From positions 1 to 13,673 of the forward strand of contig CAJUCG010000072.1 of NCBI GenBank assembly GCA_910585065.1: a stretch of 13,673 nucleotides of DNA, in the 5' to 3' direction. Origin of the DNA: an uncultured Lachnospiraceae bacterium (GTDB lineage Bacteria > Bacillota > Clostridia > Lachnospirales > Lachnospiraceae). Every line of letters starts with the position of its first letter. The stretch's first letter is position 1. The notes beneath the pieces were generated by a model, which saw only the letters and a program-made list of their open reading frames with translations, ran no database searches and had not been told where the DNA came from. The translations under genes were made by a program, and so were the position numbers. This document shows positions 7,901-13,673 of the stretch, one piece after another.

Positions 7901-8127
7901 TTCTTTTTTTCTCGAAGAATGTCTTCCACTACTCTGTCGGGTTCCATACCTCGCAGATTTACAAAAATAGCATCCGCTTCCGCGATCTGGCTGCTTTTAC
8001 AGTCACTGCCCTGACAAAATTCATGGGAAAAATTTTCAAGCGGGGGCATTTTCTTTATTGTCTCAAGCAAGTTGTCCTTATGAATCATATTACTGACCAA
8101 CGAAAAATGAATACAACAATAGTACAT
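4972..8127 (-). CDS. Soluble hybrid histidine kinase, pseudo-receiver/PAS/HisKA/HATPase/REC/REC
   Basis: The chosen start is the ATG at 8127, giving 1051 residues: GGAGG lies 8 nt upstream and the promoter at 8170-8198 begins transcription downstream of the alternative start at 8181. There is no membrane segment. Residues about 45-118 look like a receiver fold without the phosphoacceptor aspartate. PAS-type sensors follow at roughly 132-250 and 258-380, with a further PAS-like region at 385-515. HisKA has H551 in NMSHDIRTPMNAI, HATPase has N669, DTGIGM (703-708) and GTGLGM (733-738). Two intact receivers end the protein: D793-D795, D843, T872, K894; and E934/D935, D981, T1013, K1035. It has no Hpt domain, so phosphotransfer onward needs a partner in trans, perhaps another kinase's Hpt. 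The gene is monocistronic. Its signal is unknown, presumably cytoplasmic. Confidence 0.95.
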   Translation of the reverse strand: MYYCCIHFSLVSNMIHKDNLLETIKKMPPLENFSHEFCQGSDCKSSQIAEADAIFVNLRGMEPDRVVEDILREKKKDARLILLAEREQILLLSEFLPEIEDIWTLPMEKEELEFRFFKWQGGIKLNRDYRQTSHFLETAINSVPNLVWFKTKDGLHEKVNDSFCKTVNKPKEIVEGRGHAFIWDVDEDDPACIESEREVMEKNTTCISEETIQTGEGQKLLKTYKSPLYDFDGSVMGTVGVAIDITKERAYEQEIVKKSRTLEKVFTSIDCGILCHSLDGSKILSVNGAALKILGYESKEELEAEGFDTIANSVVGEDKSHLRELIRMLKNEGDSISTEYSVQHKDGEILHVMGNIKLLKENGELFYQRFLLDCTAQKLQERKTERRQMELVNALGIDYNLVCYFNLDSGRGNVLRVNECHLNVLKSVFPVNIKCMLEENLDRYIHTCVYEEDREMMGRVCSREWLKKELTEKSICYVNYRTLCGEELRYFQMKAVRTGDWLHRHSAVLGFRSVDDETKAEMEKKNLLESALMQANRTSKAKSIFLSNMSHDIRTPMNAIVGFTTLAINHIENREQVEEYLKKIMTSGNHLLSLINDVLDMSRIESGKMHLEEKACSLPEILHGLQNIIQGDINAKQLELFVDTVDVYDEEIYCDKLRLNQVLLNLLSNAIKYTPTGGTITFRIIEKSGAPENYANYEFLIGDTGIGMSEEFVSHIFEPFERERNSTISGIQGTGLGMAITKNIVDMMNGTIEVQSKQNVGTTCKVSIMFRLNPQVHQPVALSEFKNCHALVVDDDFNTCDSVSYMLEQIGMRAEWTLSGKEAVLRTRQAITRKDNYDVYIVDWLLPDVNGIEVVRRIRRETGDNVPVIVLTAYDWVDIEEEAREAGVSAFCSKPLFLSELRRCLNSLVHQYGMENGEEEEAPRTHTERILLAEDNVLNQEIATELLQEEGFTVEVADNGQIAVEMLKNSEPGHYQLVLMDVQMPVLDGYGASRAIRGLENKELASIPIFAMTANAFEEDKQEALRNGMNGHIAKPIDVNKLIETLDRVLK

Positions 8128-8169
8128 AATTGTTTCCTCCACATTATCCAAAATAGGCAAATTACTTTC

Positions 8170-8198
8170 ATCATACTGCAAAAAAGAAGATATGTCAA
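8170..8198 (-). promoter_or_regulatory. Promoter of the soluble hybrid kinase gene
   Basis: A perfect TTGACA (8198-8193) is followed after 17 bp by TATGAT (8175-8170) on the minus strand. Transcription would begin near 8163, leaving a short leader of about 36 nt. Confidence 0.85.
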
Positions 8199-8432
8199 GA
8201 ATCCGAAACGTAAAAACACTTACTTGGTAATAAGATCTTTAAAATTTTGAATATCGATAGAAATTATTCCTGCCATATTAAATTTTTCCTTTCCTGCCAT
8301 CCAATATTTTTTGTTGCTTTTCCTTATTCTTTCCATCCTGCCTTCCCAATCAAAATCTATGCCTTTGTATTTTAATAAAAAATCATTTTTGTTCTATACT
8401 ATTTTTTATACAAATGCAAGAGACAATGTATT
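8199..8432. other. AT-rich intergenic region with short direct repeats
   Basis: No gene is seen here. On the minus strand ATGGCAGGAA occurs exactly twice (8276-8267 and 8300-8291, 24 bp apart), with a looser third version AAGGCAGGAT at 8344-8335. All three lie upstream of the -35 box of the soluble kinase promoter and could be activator sites, though this is inference. Confidence 0.4.
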
Positions 8433-8461
8433 AAAAAAAGGAGCTGTTTTATAACAGCCCC
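8433..8461 (-). terminator. Terminator of the two-component operon
   Basis: The arms GGGGCTGTT (8461-8453) and AACAGCTCC (8448-8440) close a 4-nt loop and are followed by seven T residues (8439-8433) on the minus strand. It begins 12 bp after the response regulator stop codon. Confidence 0.92.
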
Positions 8462-8473
8462 TTTCTCTCCTTA

Positions 8474-9163
8474 TCAGACCTTAAACCGGTATCCTACACC
8501 CCAGATGGTTTCAATGTACTGTGGTTTTGATGTATTCACCTCAATCTTTTCCCGAATTTTCTTAATATGCACCGTTACTGTTGCGATATCCCCGATTGAT
8601 TCCATATCCCAGATTTTCTGGAATAATTCTTCCTTTGTGTACACATGGTTTGGATTTTCTGCAAGAAAGGTAAGCAGATCAAATTCCTTTGTCGTAAATG
8701 TGCGCTCCTCGCCATTTACGTACACGCGGCGTGCAGTTTTATCAATGCGGATACCGCGAATTTCAATAATCTCATTCTCCTTCGCATTTGAGCCAATCAG
8801 ACGCTCATACCGCGCCATATGCGCTTTCACGCGCGCCACCAGTTCACTTGGACTAAACGGCTTTGTCATATAATCATCCGCCCCCAACCCAAGCCCGCGA
8901 ATTTTGTCAATGTCATCCTTCTTTGCTGATACCATAATTACTGGCACATTCTTCGCCTCGCGAATCTGACGGCATATTTCAAAACCATCCACTTTCGGCA
9001 GCATCAAATCAAGGATAATCAAGTTAAAGTCTTCACCGAGTGCGCGGGCAAGTCCCTCATCGCCGCTATTTTCAATTGCTACCTCAAAACCAGAAAGTTC
9101 CAGATAATCTTTCTCCAGTTCCGCGATTGCTGTCTCATCCTCCACAATTAAAATTTTGCTCAT
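8474..9163 (-). CDS. OmpR/PhoB-family response regulator
   Basis: This 229-residue regulator has a receiver (residues 1-120) with E8/D9, phosphoacceptor D52 in LIILDLMLP, S79 in the usual Thr/Ser position and K101 in TKPF. A winged-helix DNA-binding domain fills 130-229, with the recognition helix around ATVTVHIKKIREKI (194-207) and the wing at IWGVGYRFKV. Length and layout are typical of the family. AAGGAGG stands 8 nt before the ATG. It lies 56 bp downstream of a membrane histidine kinase gene on the same strand and is almost surely its partner. The regulated genes cannot be told from the window; the two-component system may control its own promoter. Confidence 0.96.
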   Translation of the reverse strand: MSKILIVEDETAIAELEKDYLELSGFEVAIENSGDEGLARALGEDFNLIILDLMLPKVDGFEICRQIREAKNVPVIMVSAKKDDIDKIRGLGLGADDYMTKPFSPSELVARVKAHMARYERLIGSNAKENEIIEIRGIRIDKTARRVYVNGEERTFTTKEFDLLTFLAENPNHVYTKEELFQKIWDMESIGDIATVTVHIKKIREKIEVNTSKPQYIETIWGVGYRFKV

Positions 9164-9183
9164 TTTTATATCCTCCTTTTTCT

Positions 9184-9196
9184 GCGGCGATGCCGC
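9184..9196 (-). other. Small GC hairpin between kinase and regulator genes
   Basis: A perfect GCGGC-ATC-GCCGC hairpin lies in the 56-bp gap, 13 nt before the AAGGAGG of the regulator gene. It has no following T run, so it is not a terminator. It might stabilise the regulator part of the message after processing; this is speculative. Confidence 0.4.
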
Positions 9197-9219
9197 TATA
9201 ATATTTCTCTTTTTTCCGC

Positions 9220-10767
9220 TTATTCCTTCATACGCATATTTTTGCGATACTTTCCCCTCTGCAGTGCGTCCGCAGGCGGAGTATTTTTATGTTCCAGCAG
9301 TTTCGGCAGTGTAAAACAGATGGAAGTACCCTGCCCCTCCTCGCTCCTAGCCCAAATTTTTCCGCCATGCTCCTCAATAATCTTCTGTGCAATTGCAAGC
9401 CCTAACCCTGTGCCGCCCTTCTTGGAATTGCGCGACGCATCCGCGCGATAAAAGCGGTCAAAGATATATGGCAGATCTTTTTTTGCGATCCCCGGTCCAT
9501 TGTCCGAAAGCTCAACACGGATTTCTCCGTCTCCATCACACAGGCACACAGAAATCTCACCCTCTGCTTTATCCATATATTTTACCGAGTTTCCAATAAT
9601 ATTATTGATCACGCGCTTTAATTGCTCCGGATCGGCAGAAATTTTTGTCCCCTCCACTATCTCATTTACGAAATCGAGTTTTAAATTCTTGACTTCCATA
9701 TCAAGCCCAAGTTCCTCGATACAGTCTCCAAAATATTCGCTCGCATCCAAAATCATAAAATTATATGGAACTGTATTGCTATCAATTTTTGTAAAAAATG
9801 TCAGCTCATCCACCAACACGGACATATCATTCGCTTTTGTATAAATTGTTCTTACATATTTTTCCATTTTTTCCGGCGTGTCCGCAATGCCATCCATAAT
9901 TCCCTCCGCATAGCCCTTAATTGCGGTTAAAGGAGTCTTTAAATCATGTGAAATATTGCTGATCAGCTCTTTAGAATCCTGTTCGTACTGAAGCCGCTCT
10001 TCAATCAGCTCCTTCATATGTTGGCGCATCTCGTCAAAGTCCTCGCAAAGCTGACCGATCTCGTCCGATGGATCCCCGGAGATCGAGTAATTTAAGTTTC
10101 CGCATTTCATCTCATTTGTCGCAACTTTTAATGTATTTAGCGGGCGTATAATTGTGCGGTACAGCCAGATCACCAATCCCACCGCAGTAATGCAAATAAT
10201 CGCAATCATGCAAATAGTAATCTGAATCAGTGAATTCTTAACCTGGGGCATCAAAACATTGACTTCTGTAATAATAAAAATACTACCTTCGCTTCCATCC
10301 GAAAAGAAAAAATCCTGATGTTTAATTAAGACTGGTCTTTTTTCCCCGACATAAATCCCCCCGTCAAGATCCGTATTATGCTCACCAAATTCCGGGAGAA
10401 GCTCCTCGATCTCCCCAACCTTTCCATCTCCTCCATAATAGATGATCTCATCCCCCTTGCGCAGCATCAGATAGGAGTATTTTAGAGAAAGCTCCTCATT
10501 CATCTGCTCGATAAATCCCATATCTTCAAATTTTTCTGGCTCGCGGATGGCACAGAGTTTAATTTGATTGTACGCCTCGCGCGTCACGCGGTTTAAGATG
10601 CGCAGAGGGTTTGTAATTACCTGTATTGTATCCGCATCAACATTGTAAGTGTGCTGCACTGCCGCATTTAGATACTCTACAATCACCTTTCCGCTCAACG
10701 CCATCATTAAAATCGGCAGAGTAATAATAATAATAAATGCAATTTTAAGTCTTCTTTTTAAATCCAA
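9220..10767 (-). CDS. Membrane sensor histidine kinase (HAMP type), probable TTG start
   Basis: This is a classical two-component sensor of 515 residues. A transmembrane helix (about 9-30), an extracytoplasmic sensor region of about 145 residues, a second transmembrane helix (about 180-203) and a HAMP linker (204-257) lead to HisKA with H274 in NISHDLKTPLTAI and HATPase with N393, DNGPGI (422-427) and GTGLGL (452-457). The open frame extends upstream to a GTG at 10812, but that lies within the terminator-like hairpin at 10791-10829. TTG at 10767-10765 has AGGAG at 8 nt spacing and gives MDLKRRLKIAF, so I chose it. The ATG seen 8 nt upstream of it is out of frame. The partner regulator gene follows. 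The ligand is unknown. Confidence 0.93.
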   Translation of the reverse strand: MDLKRRLKIAFIIIITLPILMMALSGKVIVEYLNAAVQHTYNVDADTIQVITNPLRILNRVTREAYNQIKLCAIREPEKFEDMGFIEQMNEELSLKYSYLMLRKGDEIIYYGGDGKVGEIEELLPEFGEHNTDLDGGIYVGEKRPVLIKHQDFFFSDGSEGSIFIITEVNVLMPQVKNSLIQITICMIAIICITAVGLVIWLYRTIIRPLNTLKVATNEMKCGNLNYSISGDPSDEIGQLCEDFDEMRQHMKELIEERLQYEQDSKELISNISHDLKTPLTAIKGYAEGIMDGIADTPEKMEKYVRTIYTKANDMSVLVDELTFFTKIDSNTVPYNFMILDASEYFGDCIEELGLDMEVKNLKLDFVNEIVEGTKISADPEQLKRVINNIIGNSVKYMDKAEGEISVCLCDGDGEIRVELSDNGPGIAKKDLPYIFDRFYRADASRNSKKGGTGLGLAIAQKIIEEHGGKIWARSEEGQGTSICFTLPKLLEHKNTPPADALQRGKYRKNMRMKE

Positions 10768-10790
10768 GTTTTCATCTCCTGTTCTAATGG

Positions 10791-10829
10791 AAAAAACAGA
10801 CTGCACAGCCACACCGCACAGTCTGTTTT
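10791..10829 (-). terminator. Terminator after metK, also inside the leader of the two-component operon
   Basis: Perfect 11-bp arms AAAACAGACTG (10829-10819) and CAGTCTGTTTT (10803-10793) enclose a 15-nt loop, and the T run continues to 10791 on the minus strand. It ends the metK transcript. The extended -10 promoter at 10851-10859 starts upstream of it, so transcripts for the kinase gene would also meet it, as in attenuation. Confidence 0.85.
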
Positions 10830-10850
10830 CCGGGATATGCCTGTCCTGCT

Positions 10851-10859
10851 ATTATACCA
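10851..10859 (-). promoter_or_regulatory. Extended -10 promoter candidate of the two-component operon
   Basis: TGG-TATAAT (10859-10851) on the minus strand is a perfect -10 with extension, without a recognisable -35 at 17 bp. It resembles the ATGGTATAAT of the repeat-borne promoters near 4735 and 4847. The start would be near 10844, about 75 nt before the TTG start codon. Confidence 0.5.
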
Positions 10860-10922
10860 TATCCTGTAACCCATTTTTCCATTTTTCGAATTATTTTAAC
10901 CTTTTTTAAGAATTCTTTTCTC

Positions 10923-12113
10923 TTAGAGATATTTTTTAAGTATTTCTGTCTTGTCAAGCCTCTCCCAAGGCAGATCAAGATCATTTCTTCCAAAATGCCC
11001 GTAAGCCGCCGTCTGCTTATAAATTGGGCGACGCAGATCAAGCATTTTAATAATGCCCGCCGGACGCAGATCAAAATTTTCGCGGACAATTGCGATCAAC
11101 TCCTCATTTGTCTTCTTGCCCGTCCCAAAGGTATCAATATTCACCGATGTCGGCTGCGCCACACCGATCGCGTAGGAGAGCTGAATTTCACAGCGATCGC
11201 AGAGCCCTGCTGCCACAAGATTTTTTGCCGCATAGCGCGCCGCGTAAGCTGCTGAGCGATCCACCTTCGTGCAGTCTTTTCCGGAGAATGCCCCGCCGCC
11301 GTGCCGCGCATACCCGCCATAAGTATCCACAATAATTTTGCGCCCCGTCAATCCGCTGTCGCCGTTCGGTCCGCCAATCACAAAACGCCCGGTCGGATTG
11401 ATAAAAAACTTTGTATTTTCATCGATCAATTCCTTAGGAAGTACTGGATCAAATACATATTTTTTTATGTCCTCATGGATTTGTTCCTGTGTTACCTGCG
11501 CATCGTGCTGCGTTGAGAGAACCACCGCATTCAGATGAACTGGTCTGTCATTTTCATCATATTCCACTGTCACCTGTGACTTCCCATCCGGACGCAGATA
11601 GGTAAGAGTGCCATCCTTGCGCACCTTGGTTAGCTGCTTAGTCAATTTATGTGCGAGAGAAATCGGATATGGCATATACTCTTTTGTTTCATTTGTCGCA
11701 TAGCCGAACATCATACCCTGATCGCCCGCACCGATCGCCTCAATATCGCTGTCGGACATTGTATTTTCCTTTGCCTCAAGTGCTTTGTCCACACCCATCG
11801 CAATATCCTTCGACTGCTCATCAAGTGCCACAATCACCCCGCAGGTATTGCAGTCAAAGCCATAGTTTGCATTGTCATAGCCGATCTCCCGGATAGTTTC
11901 GCGCACCAATCGCTGGATATCGACATATCCCCCGGTCGTGATCTCTCCCATAACCAGCACAAGCCCTGTAGTCACTGCCGTCTCACACGCAACACGGCTC
12001 ATCGGATCTTGTTCCATCAGCGCGTCTAACACTGCGTCAGAAATCTGGTCACAGATTTTGTCCGGATGCCCCTCGGTCACGGACTCCGATGTAAATAATC
12101 TCTTCTCGCTCAT
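10923..12113 (-). CDS. metK: S-adenosylmethionine synthetase (methionine adenosyltransferase)
   Basis: The 396-residue product makes S-adenosylmethionine from methionine and ATP in the cytoplasm, releasing phosphate and diphosphate. The three-domain MetK family is recognised by EGHPDK (14-19) with the catalytic H16, the signature GAGDQGMMFGYA (128-139), and GGGAFSGKD (272-280) of the phosphate-binding loop. Length is normal. The start MSEKRLFTSE is chosen because AGGA lies just upstream and because family members begin here; the open frame's extra 39 residues upstream are leader sequence. It is controlled by the SAM-I riboswitch and terminators at 12217-12373, so it is shut off when SAM is plentiful. 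It is monocistronic and ends before the hairpin at 10791-10829. Confidence 0.98.
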   Translation of the reverse strand: MSEKRLFTSESVTEGHPDKICDQISDAVLDALMEQDPMSRVACETAVTTGLVLVMGEITTGGYVDIQRLVRETIREIGYDNANYGFDCNTCGVIVALDEQSKDIAMGVDKALEAKENTMSDSDIEAIGAGDQGMMFGYATNETKEYMPYPISLAHKLTKQLTKVRKDGTLTYLRPDGKSQVTVEYDENDRPVHLNAVVLSTQHDAQVTQEQIHEDIKKYVFDPVLPKELIDENTKFFINPTGRFVIGGPNGDSGLTGRKIIVDTYGGYARHGGGAFSGKDCTKVDRSAAYAARYAAKNLVAAGLCDRCEIQLSYAIGVAQPTSVNIDTFGTGKKTNEELIAIVRENFDLRPAGIIKMLDLRRPIYKQTAAYGHFGRNDLDLPWERLDKTEILKKYL

Positions 12114-12216
12114 CTCTTCCTCATTTCTGCACTGCTTTTGTACACAGACCGCCCTGTGGAGGGCAGCGCGCGACCACAGAACGCTGGGCATTTTGCCCCT
12201 TCCTCTTATCCGAAGA

Positions 12217-12261
12217 AAAAAGTCCGCCAATAGGCGAAAAAGTCCGCCAATAGGCGGACTT
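12217..12261 (-). terminator. Duplicated riboswitch-controlled terminator
   Basis: The minus strand reads AAGTCCGCC-TATT-GGCGGACTT (12261-12240) followed by Ts, a perfect 9-bp terminator hairpin. Directly after it the second half is repeated, CGCC-TATT-GGCG then GACTTTTTT (12236-12216). On the plus strand this is an exact tandem repeat of the 20-mer aaaaagtccgccaataggcg (12217-12236 and 12237-12256). This is the expression platform of the SAM-I aptamer just upstream. Confidence 0.88.
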
Positions 12262-12281
12262 GATTTTATTCTTCAAATCCC

Positions 12282-12373
12282 CTTATTGTTCGATTGCTCG
12301 CTCAACTTGGCACCTTCCCATCTGGGGGTTGCCGGACTTCACAGAGTCTTTACTCTCCGTCACTCTGAATAAG
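12282..12373 (-). ncRNA. SAM-I (S-box) riboswitch aptamer
   Basis: P1 pairs CTTATT (12373-12368) with AATAAG (12287-12282). Inside are the class hallmarks in order: CAGAG-TGACGGAG (kink-turn side), TGAAGTCCGGCAACC, a P3 hairpin CCC-AGAT-GGG, AAGGTGCCAA and the P4 arm. The aptamer of about 92 nt binds S-adenosylmethionine and favours the terminator downstream, closing metK expression. Sequence and position match the S-box family. Confidence 0.96.
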
Positions 12374-12375
12374 AG

Positions 12376-12523
12376 AAATGTGATTTATTTATATAAATGG
12401 TGATTGATTATCACCATCTGCGCCGGGCACGATCACCAAAACGGCATCTTCCGATCCATGCGGGTGCGCATCCCCGGAGGGCTATATATCCGGCAATTAT
12501 TTCATGCTGGGTATATAGTTTAT
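12376..12523 (-). promoter_or_regulatory. Extra structured leader upstream of the SAM-I aptamer
   Basis: About 150 nt separate the metK start site from the aptamer. On the minus strand they form several perfect short hairpins: CCGGA with TCCGG (12493-12489, 12478-12474), ATGCG-CACC-CGCAT (12471-12458) and ATGGTGAT-AATCA-ATCACCAT (12417-12397). GGTGAT occurs twice (12437-12432 and 12415-12410), so the 3' strand has alternative partners. A 12-codon open frame with three Met codons, MRTRMDRKMPFW, spans 12471-12433 but lacks a well-placed ribosome binding site. I recognise no known RNA class. Confidence 0.4.
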
Positions 12524-12529
12524 ATCAAC

Positions 12530-12558
12530 ACTATATAATAGAATTTGGGTGCTGTCAA
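12530..12558 (-). promoter_or_regulatory. metK: metK promoter
   Basis: A perfect TTGACA (12558-12553) is followed after 17 bp by TATAGT (12535-12530) on the minus strand, with transcription beginning near 12523. It lies only 30 bp beyond the stop codon of the upstream kinase gene, and no terminator is visible between them. Confidence 0.88.
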
Positions 12559-12588
12559 CTCCCTTTTTGATTTTTTTGCAAAAATAAA

Positions 12589-13673
12589 TTATCCTATTTC
12601 TTCCTGCAATTTTTTTGCCGAGATAATCACCGCCTCAAAATGCGCGCAAAACTCCTCCCAATTTTCTTTTATCACTGAGATATCTTGTTCCTTTGCCGCC
12701 ATCTCAAGAACGCGTGCCTCCTCGCCGAAAATTTCCGCCCCGATGGTCTTTGAAGAACTCTTTACCGCATGTACATAGACGGCAAAATTCTTCCAATCCT
12801 CTCTTAAAAGACAATCGGCAAGTTTCTCCTGGTAACTTTTTCCCTCCGAGCAATAATCGGACAAAATCTCAGAATACATCTCCTCCATGTCCATACAATG
12901 TGTTAGTCCCACCGCCCGATCGATATAGGCACTGTCCATATTCTTATCCGCCGCCTTTTCCGCCTTCCGTGCCTTTTCTTCCTCCGCTTCTTTCTGTATC
13001 CTTCCTTTTTCTCTCTCCTTTGCTGCTTCCTGCACCTTTTCCTCCGCCTCTTTCATCTCCCTCTCCTTCTCCGCTGTAATAACGAGTTCTTCCGGCAAAT
13101 AAGACATCATCACAATCTCCAATTCCGCAGCATCAATCGGCTTCGCAATATAATCTACAAATCCCTCACGCATATATTCCTCACGGCTGCCCGCAAGCGC
13201 GTTCGCCGTCAGTGCAATTACTTTTGTATCCGAATTCGGATTCTCTTTCTCCTCCCTAAGCTGGTGAAAGGTCTGAATGCCATCCATCTCCGGCATCATA
13301 TGGTCCATAAAAATCAGATGGTATTTTTTCTTTCGCGTCATATACAGACATTCCATCCCGCTCGTCGCCGTGTCCACCACAATCTCCGTGCGCTTTAACA
13401 ATCCCTTAACTACCGCAAGATTCATCGTATTGTCATCCACTACCAGAACCTGTGCTTTTGGCGCGTGGAACGCCTCATGATATTTCTTTCTCGCCAGAAC
13501 TTCATTTCGGTACGCGCTCTCTAAGCTGCCGACCGGTCCACGACTCATGACCTCCTGCGGAATGGATACATAAAAGGTAGATCCCTTCCCATATTCACTT
13601 TCCACATGGATTTCCCCGTGCATCAGATCAACCAATCTTTTTGTGATGGCAAGACCTAGCCCACTGCCTTCAA
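12589..13673 (-). CDS. 3' part of a hybrid histidine kinase: HATPase end, REC, charged helix, Hpt
   Basis: The frame is open to the right window edge, so the N-terminal sensor and HisKA parts are outside. The visible 361 or so codons begin inside the HATPase G box (EGSGLGLAITKRLVDLMHG, 13671-13615). A receiver follows with a DD pair near 13435, phosphoacceptor D at 13305-13303 in IFMDHMMPEMDG, Thr in ALTAN and Lys at 13143-13141. A highly charged Glu/Lys/Ala-rich helix of about 45 residues (13080-12945) leads to an Hpt domain with its phosphohistidine at 12771-12769 in YVHAVKSSSKTIGA. The order matches the 7TM hybrid kinase at 1827-4679, except that this one lacks the C-terminal 67-residue module. 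No terminator is seen after the stop. Confidence 0.95.
   Translation of the reverse strand, partial: EGSGLGLAITKRLVDLMHGEIHVESEYGKGSTFYVSIPQEVMSRGPVGSLESAYRNEVLARKKYHEAFHAPKAQVLVVDDNTMNLAVVKGLLKRTEIVVDTATSGMECLYMTRKKKYHLIFMDHMMPEMDGIQTFHQLREEKENPNSDTKVIALTANALAGSREEYMREGFVDYIAKPIDAAELEIVMMSYLPEELVITAEKEREMKEAEEKVQEAAKEREKGRIQKEAEEEKARKAEKAADKNMDSAYIDRAVGLTHCMDMEEMYSEILSDYCSEGKSYQEKLADCLLREDWKNFAVYVHAVKSSSKTIGAEIFGEEARVLEMAAKEQDISVIKENWEEFCAHFEAVIISAKKLQEEIG

Noticed and set aside
8128..8181. Longer start (18 extra residues) for the soluble hybrid kinase
   Set aside because: The promoter at 8170-8198 overlaps it and the ribosome binding site favours 8127.
12114..12230. 39-residue N-terminal extension of MetK
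   Set aside because: It lies in the riboswitch expression platform, and the family start MSEKRLFTSE has its own ribosome binding site.
12571..12588. Terminator for the right-edge kinase
   Set aside because: Only a short TTTTTGCAAAAA palindrome is present, without a GC stem or following T run on the minus strand.

Overview
The window looks like a chromosomal stretch of a low-to-mid GC member of the Bacillota, class Clostridia, most likely Lachnospiraceae. The reasons are a SAM-I riboswitch in front of metK, near-consensus sigma-A type promoters, strong AAGGAGG ribosome binding sites, a tRNA gene without an encoded CCA end, and large hybrid histidine kinases of the 7TM/PAS/receiver/Hpt kind common in that family. 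Genus assignment is not possible from the sequence alone. All genes but one lie on the minus strand.

Left end (1-910): the first 11 codons of a minus-strand gene, possibly an NCS2 uracil/xanthine permease, with an unusual G-rich leader; a tRNA-Leu(CAG) with its own promoter and terminator; and a plus-strand 72-residue protein whose sequence resembles RiPP leader peptides (NHLP/Nif11 type), ending at a bidirectional terminator.

Middle (912-8461): two transcription units of signalling genes. The first has a 950-residue 7TM hybrid kinase (HisKA, HATPase, receiver, Hpt) followed 30 bp later by a 294-residue response regulator with no DNA-binding domain. Together they could form a complete His-Asp-His-Asp phosphorelay. 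A gap-free 67-residue helical module occurs twice in the regulator and once at the very C-terminus of the kinase, which suggests they dock or share an output. The kinase leader carries a 72-74 bp element repeated twice, each copy with an 11-bp-arm palindrome over an extended -10 promoter; the two copies and the spacer between them allow two mutually exclusive RNA folds. The second unit is a 1051-residue soluble hybrid kinase with a degenerate N-terminal receiver, PAS domains and two C-terminal receivers, with its own promoter and terminator.

Right part (8474-13673): a classical membrane HK plus OmpR-type regulator pair (kinase first, probable TTG start), metK under a SAM-I riboswitch with a duplicated terminator and about 150 nt of extra structured leader, and the 3' part of a third hybrid kinase (HATPase end, receiver, charged helix, Hpt) running off the right edge.

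The most interesting items are the shared 67-residue module, the dual-repeat leader at 4680-4873, and the structured leader upstream of the metK aptamer. No CRISPR array, transposase or phage gene was seen.
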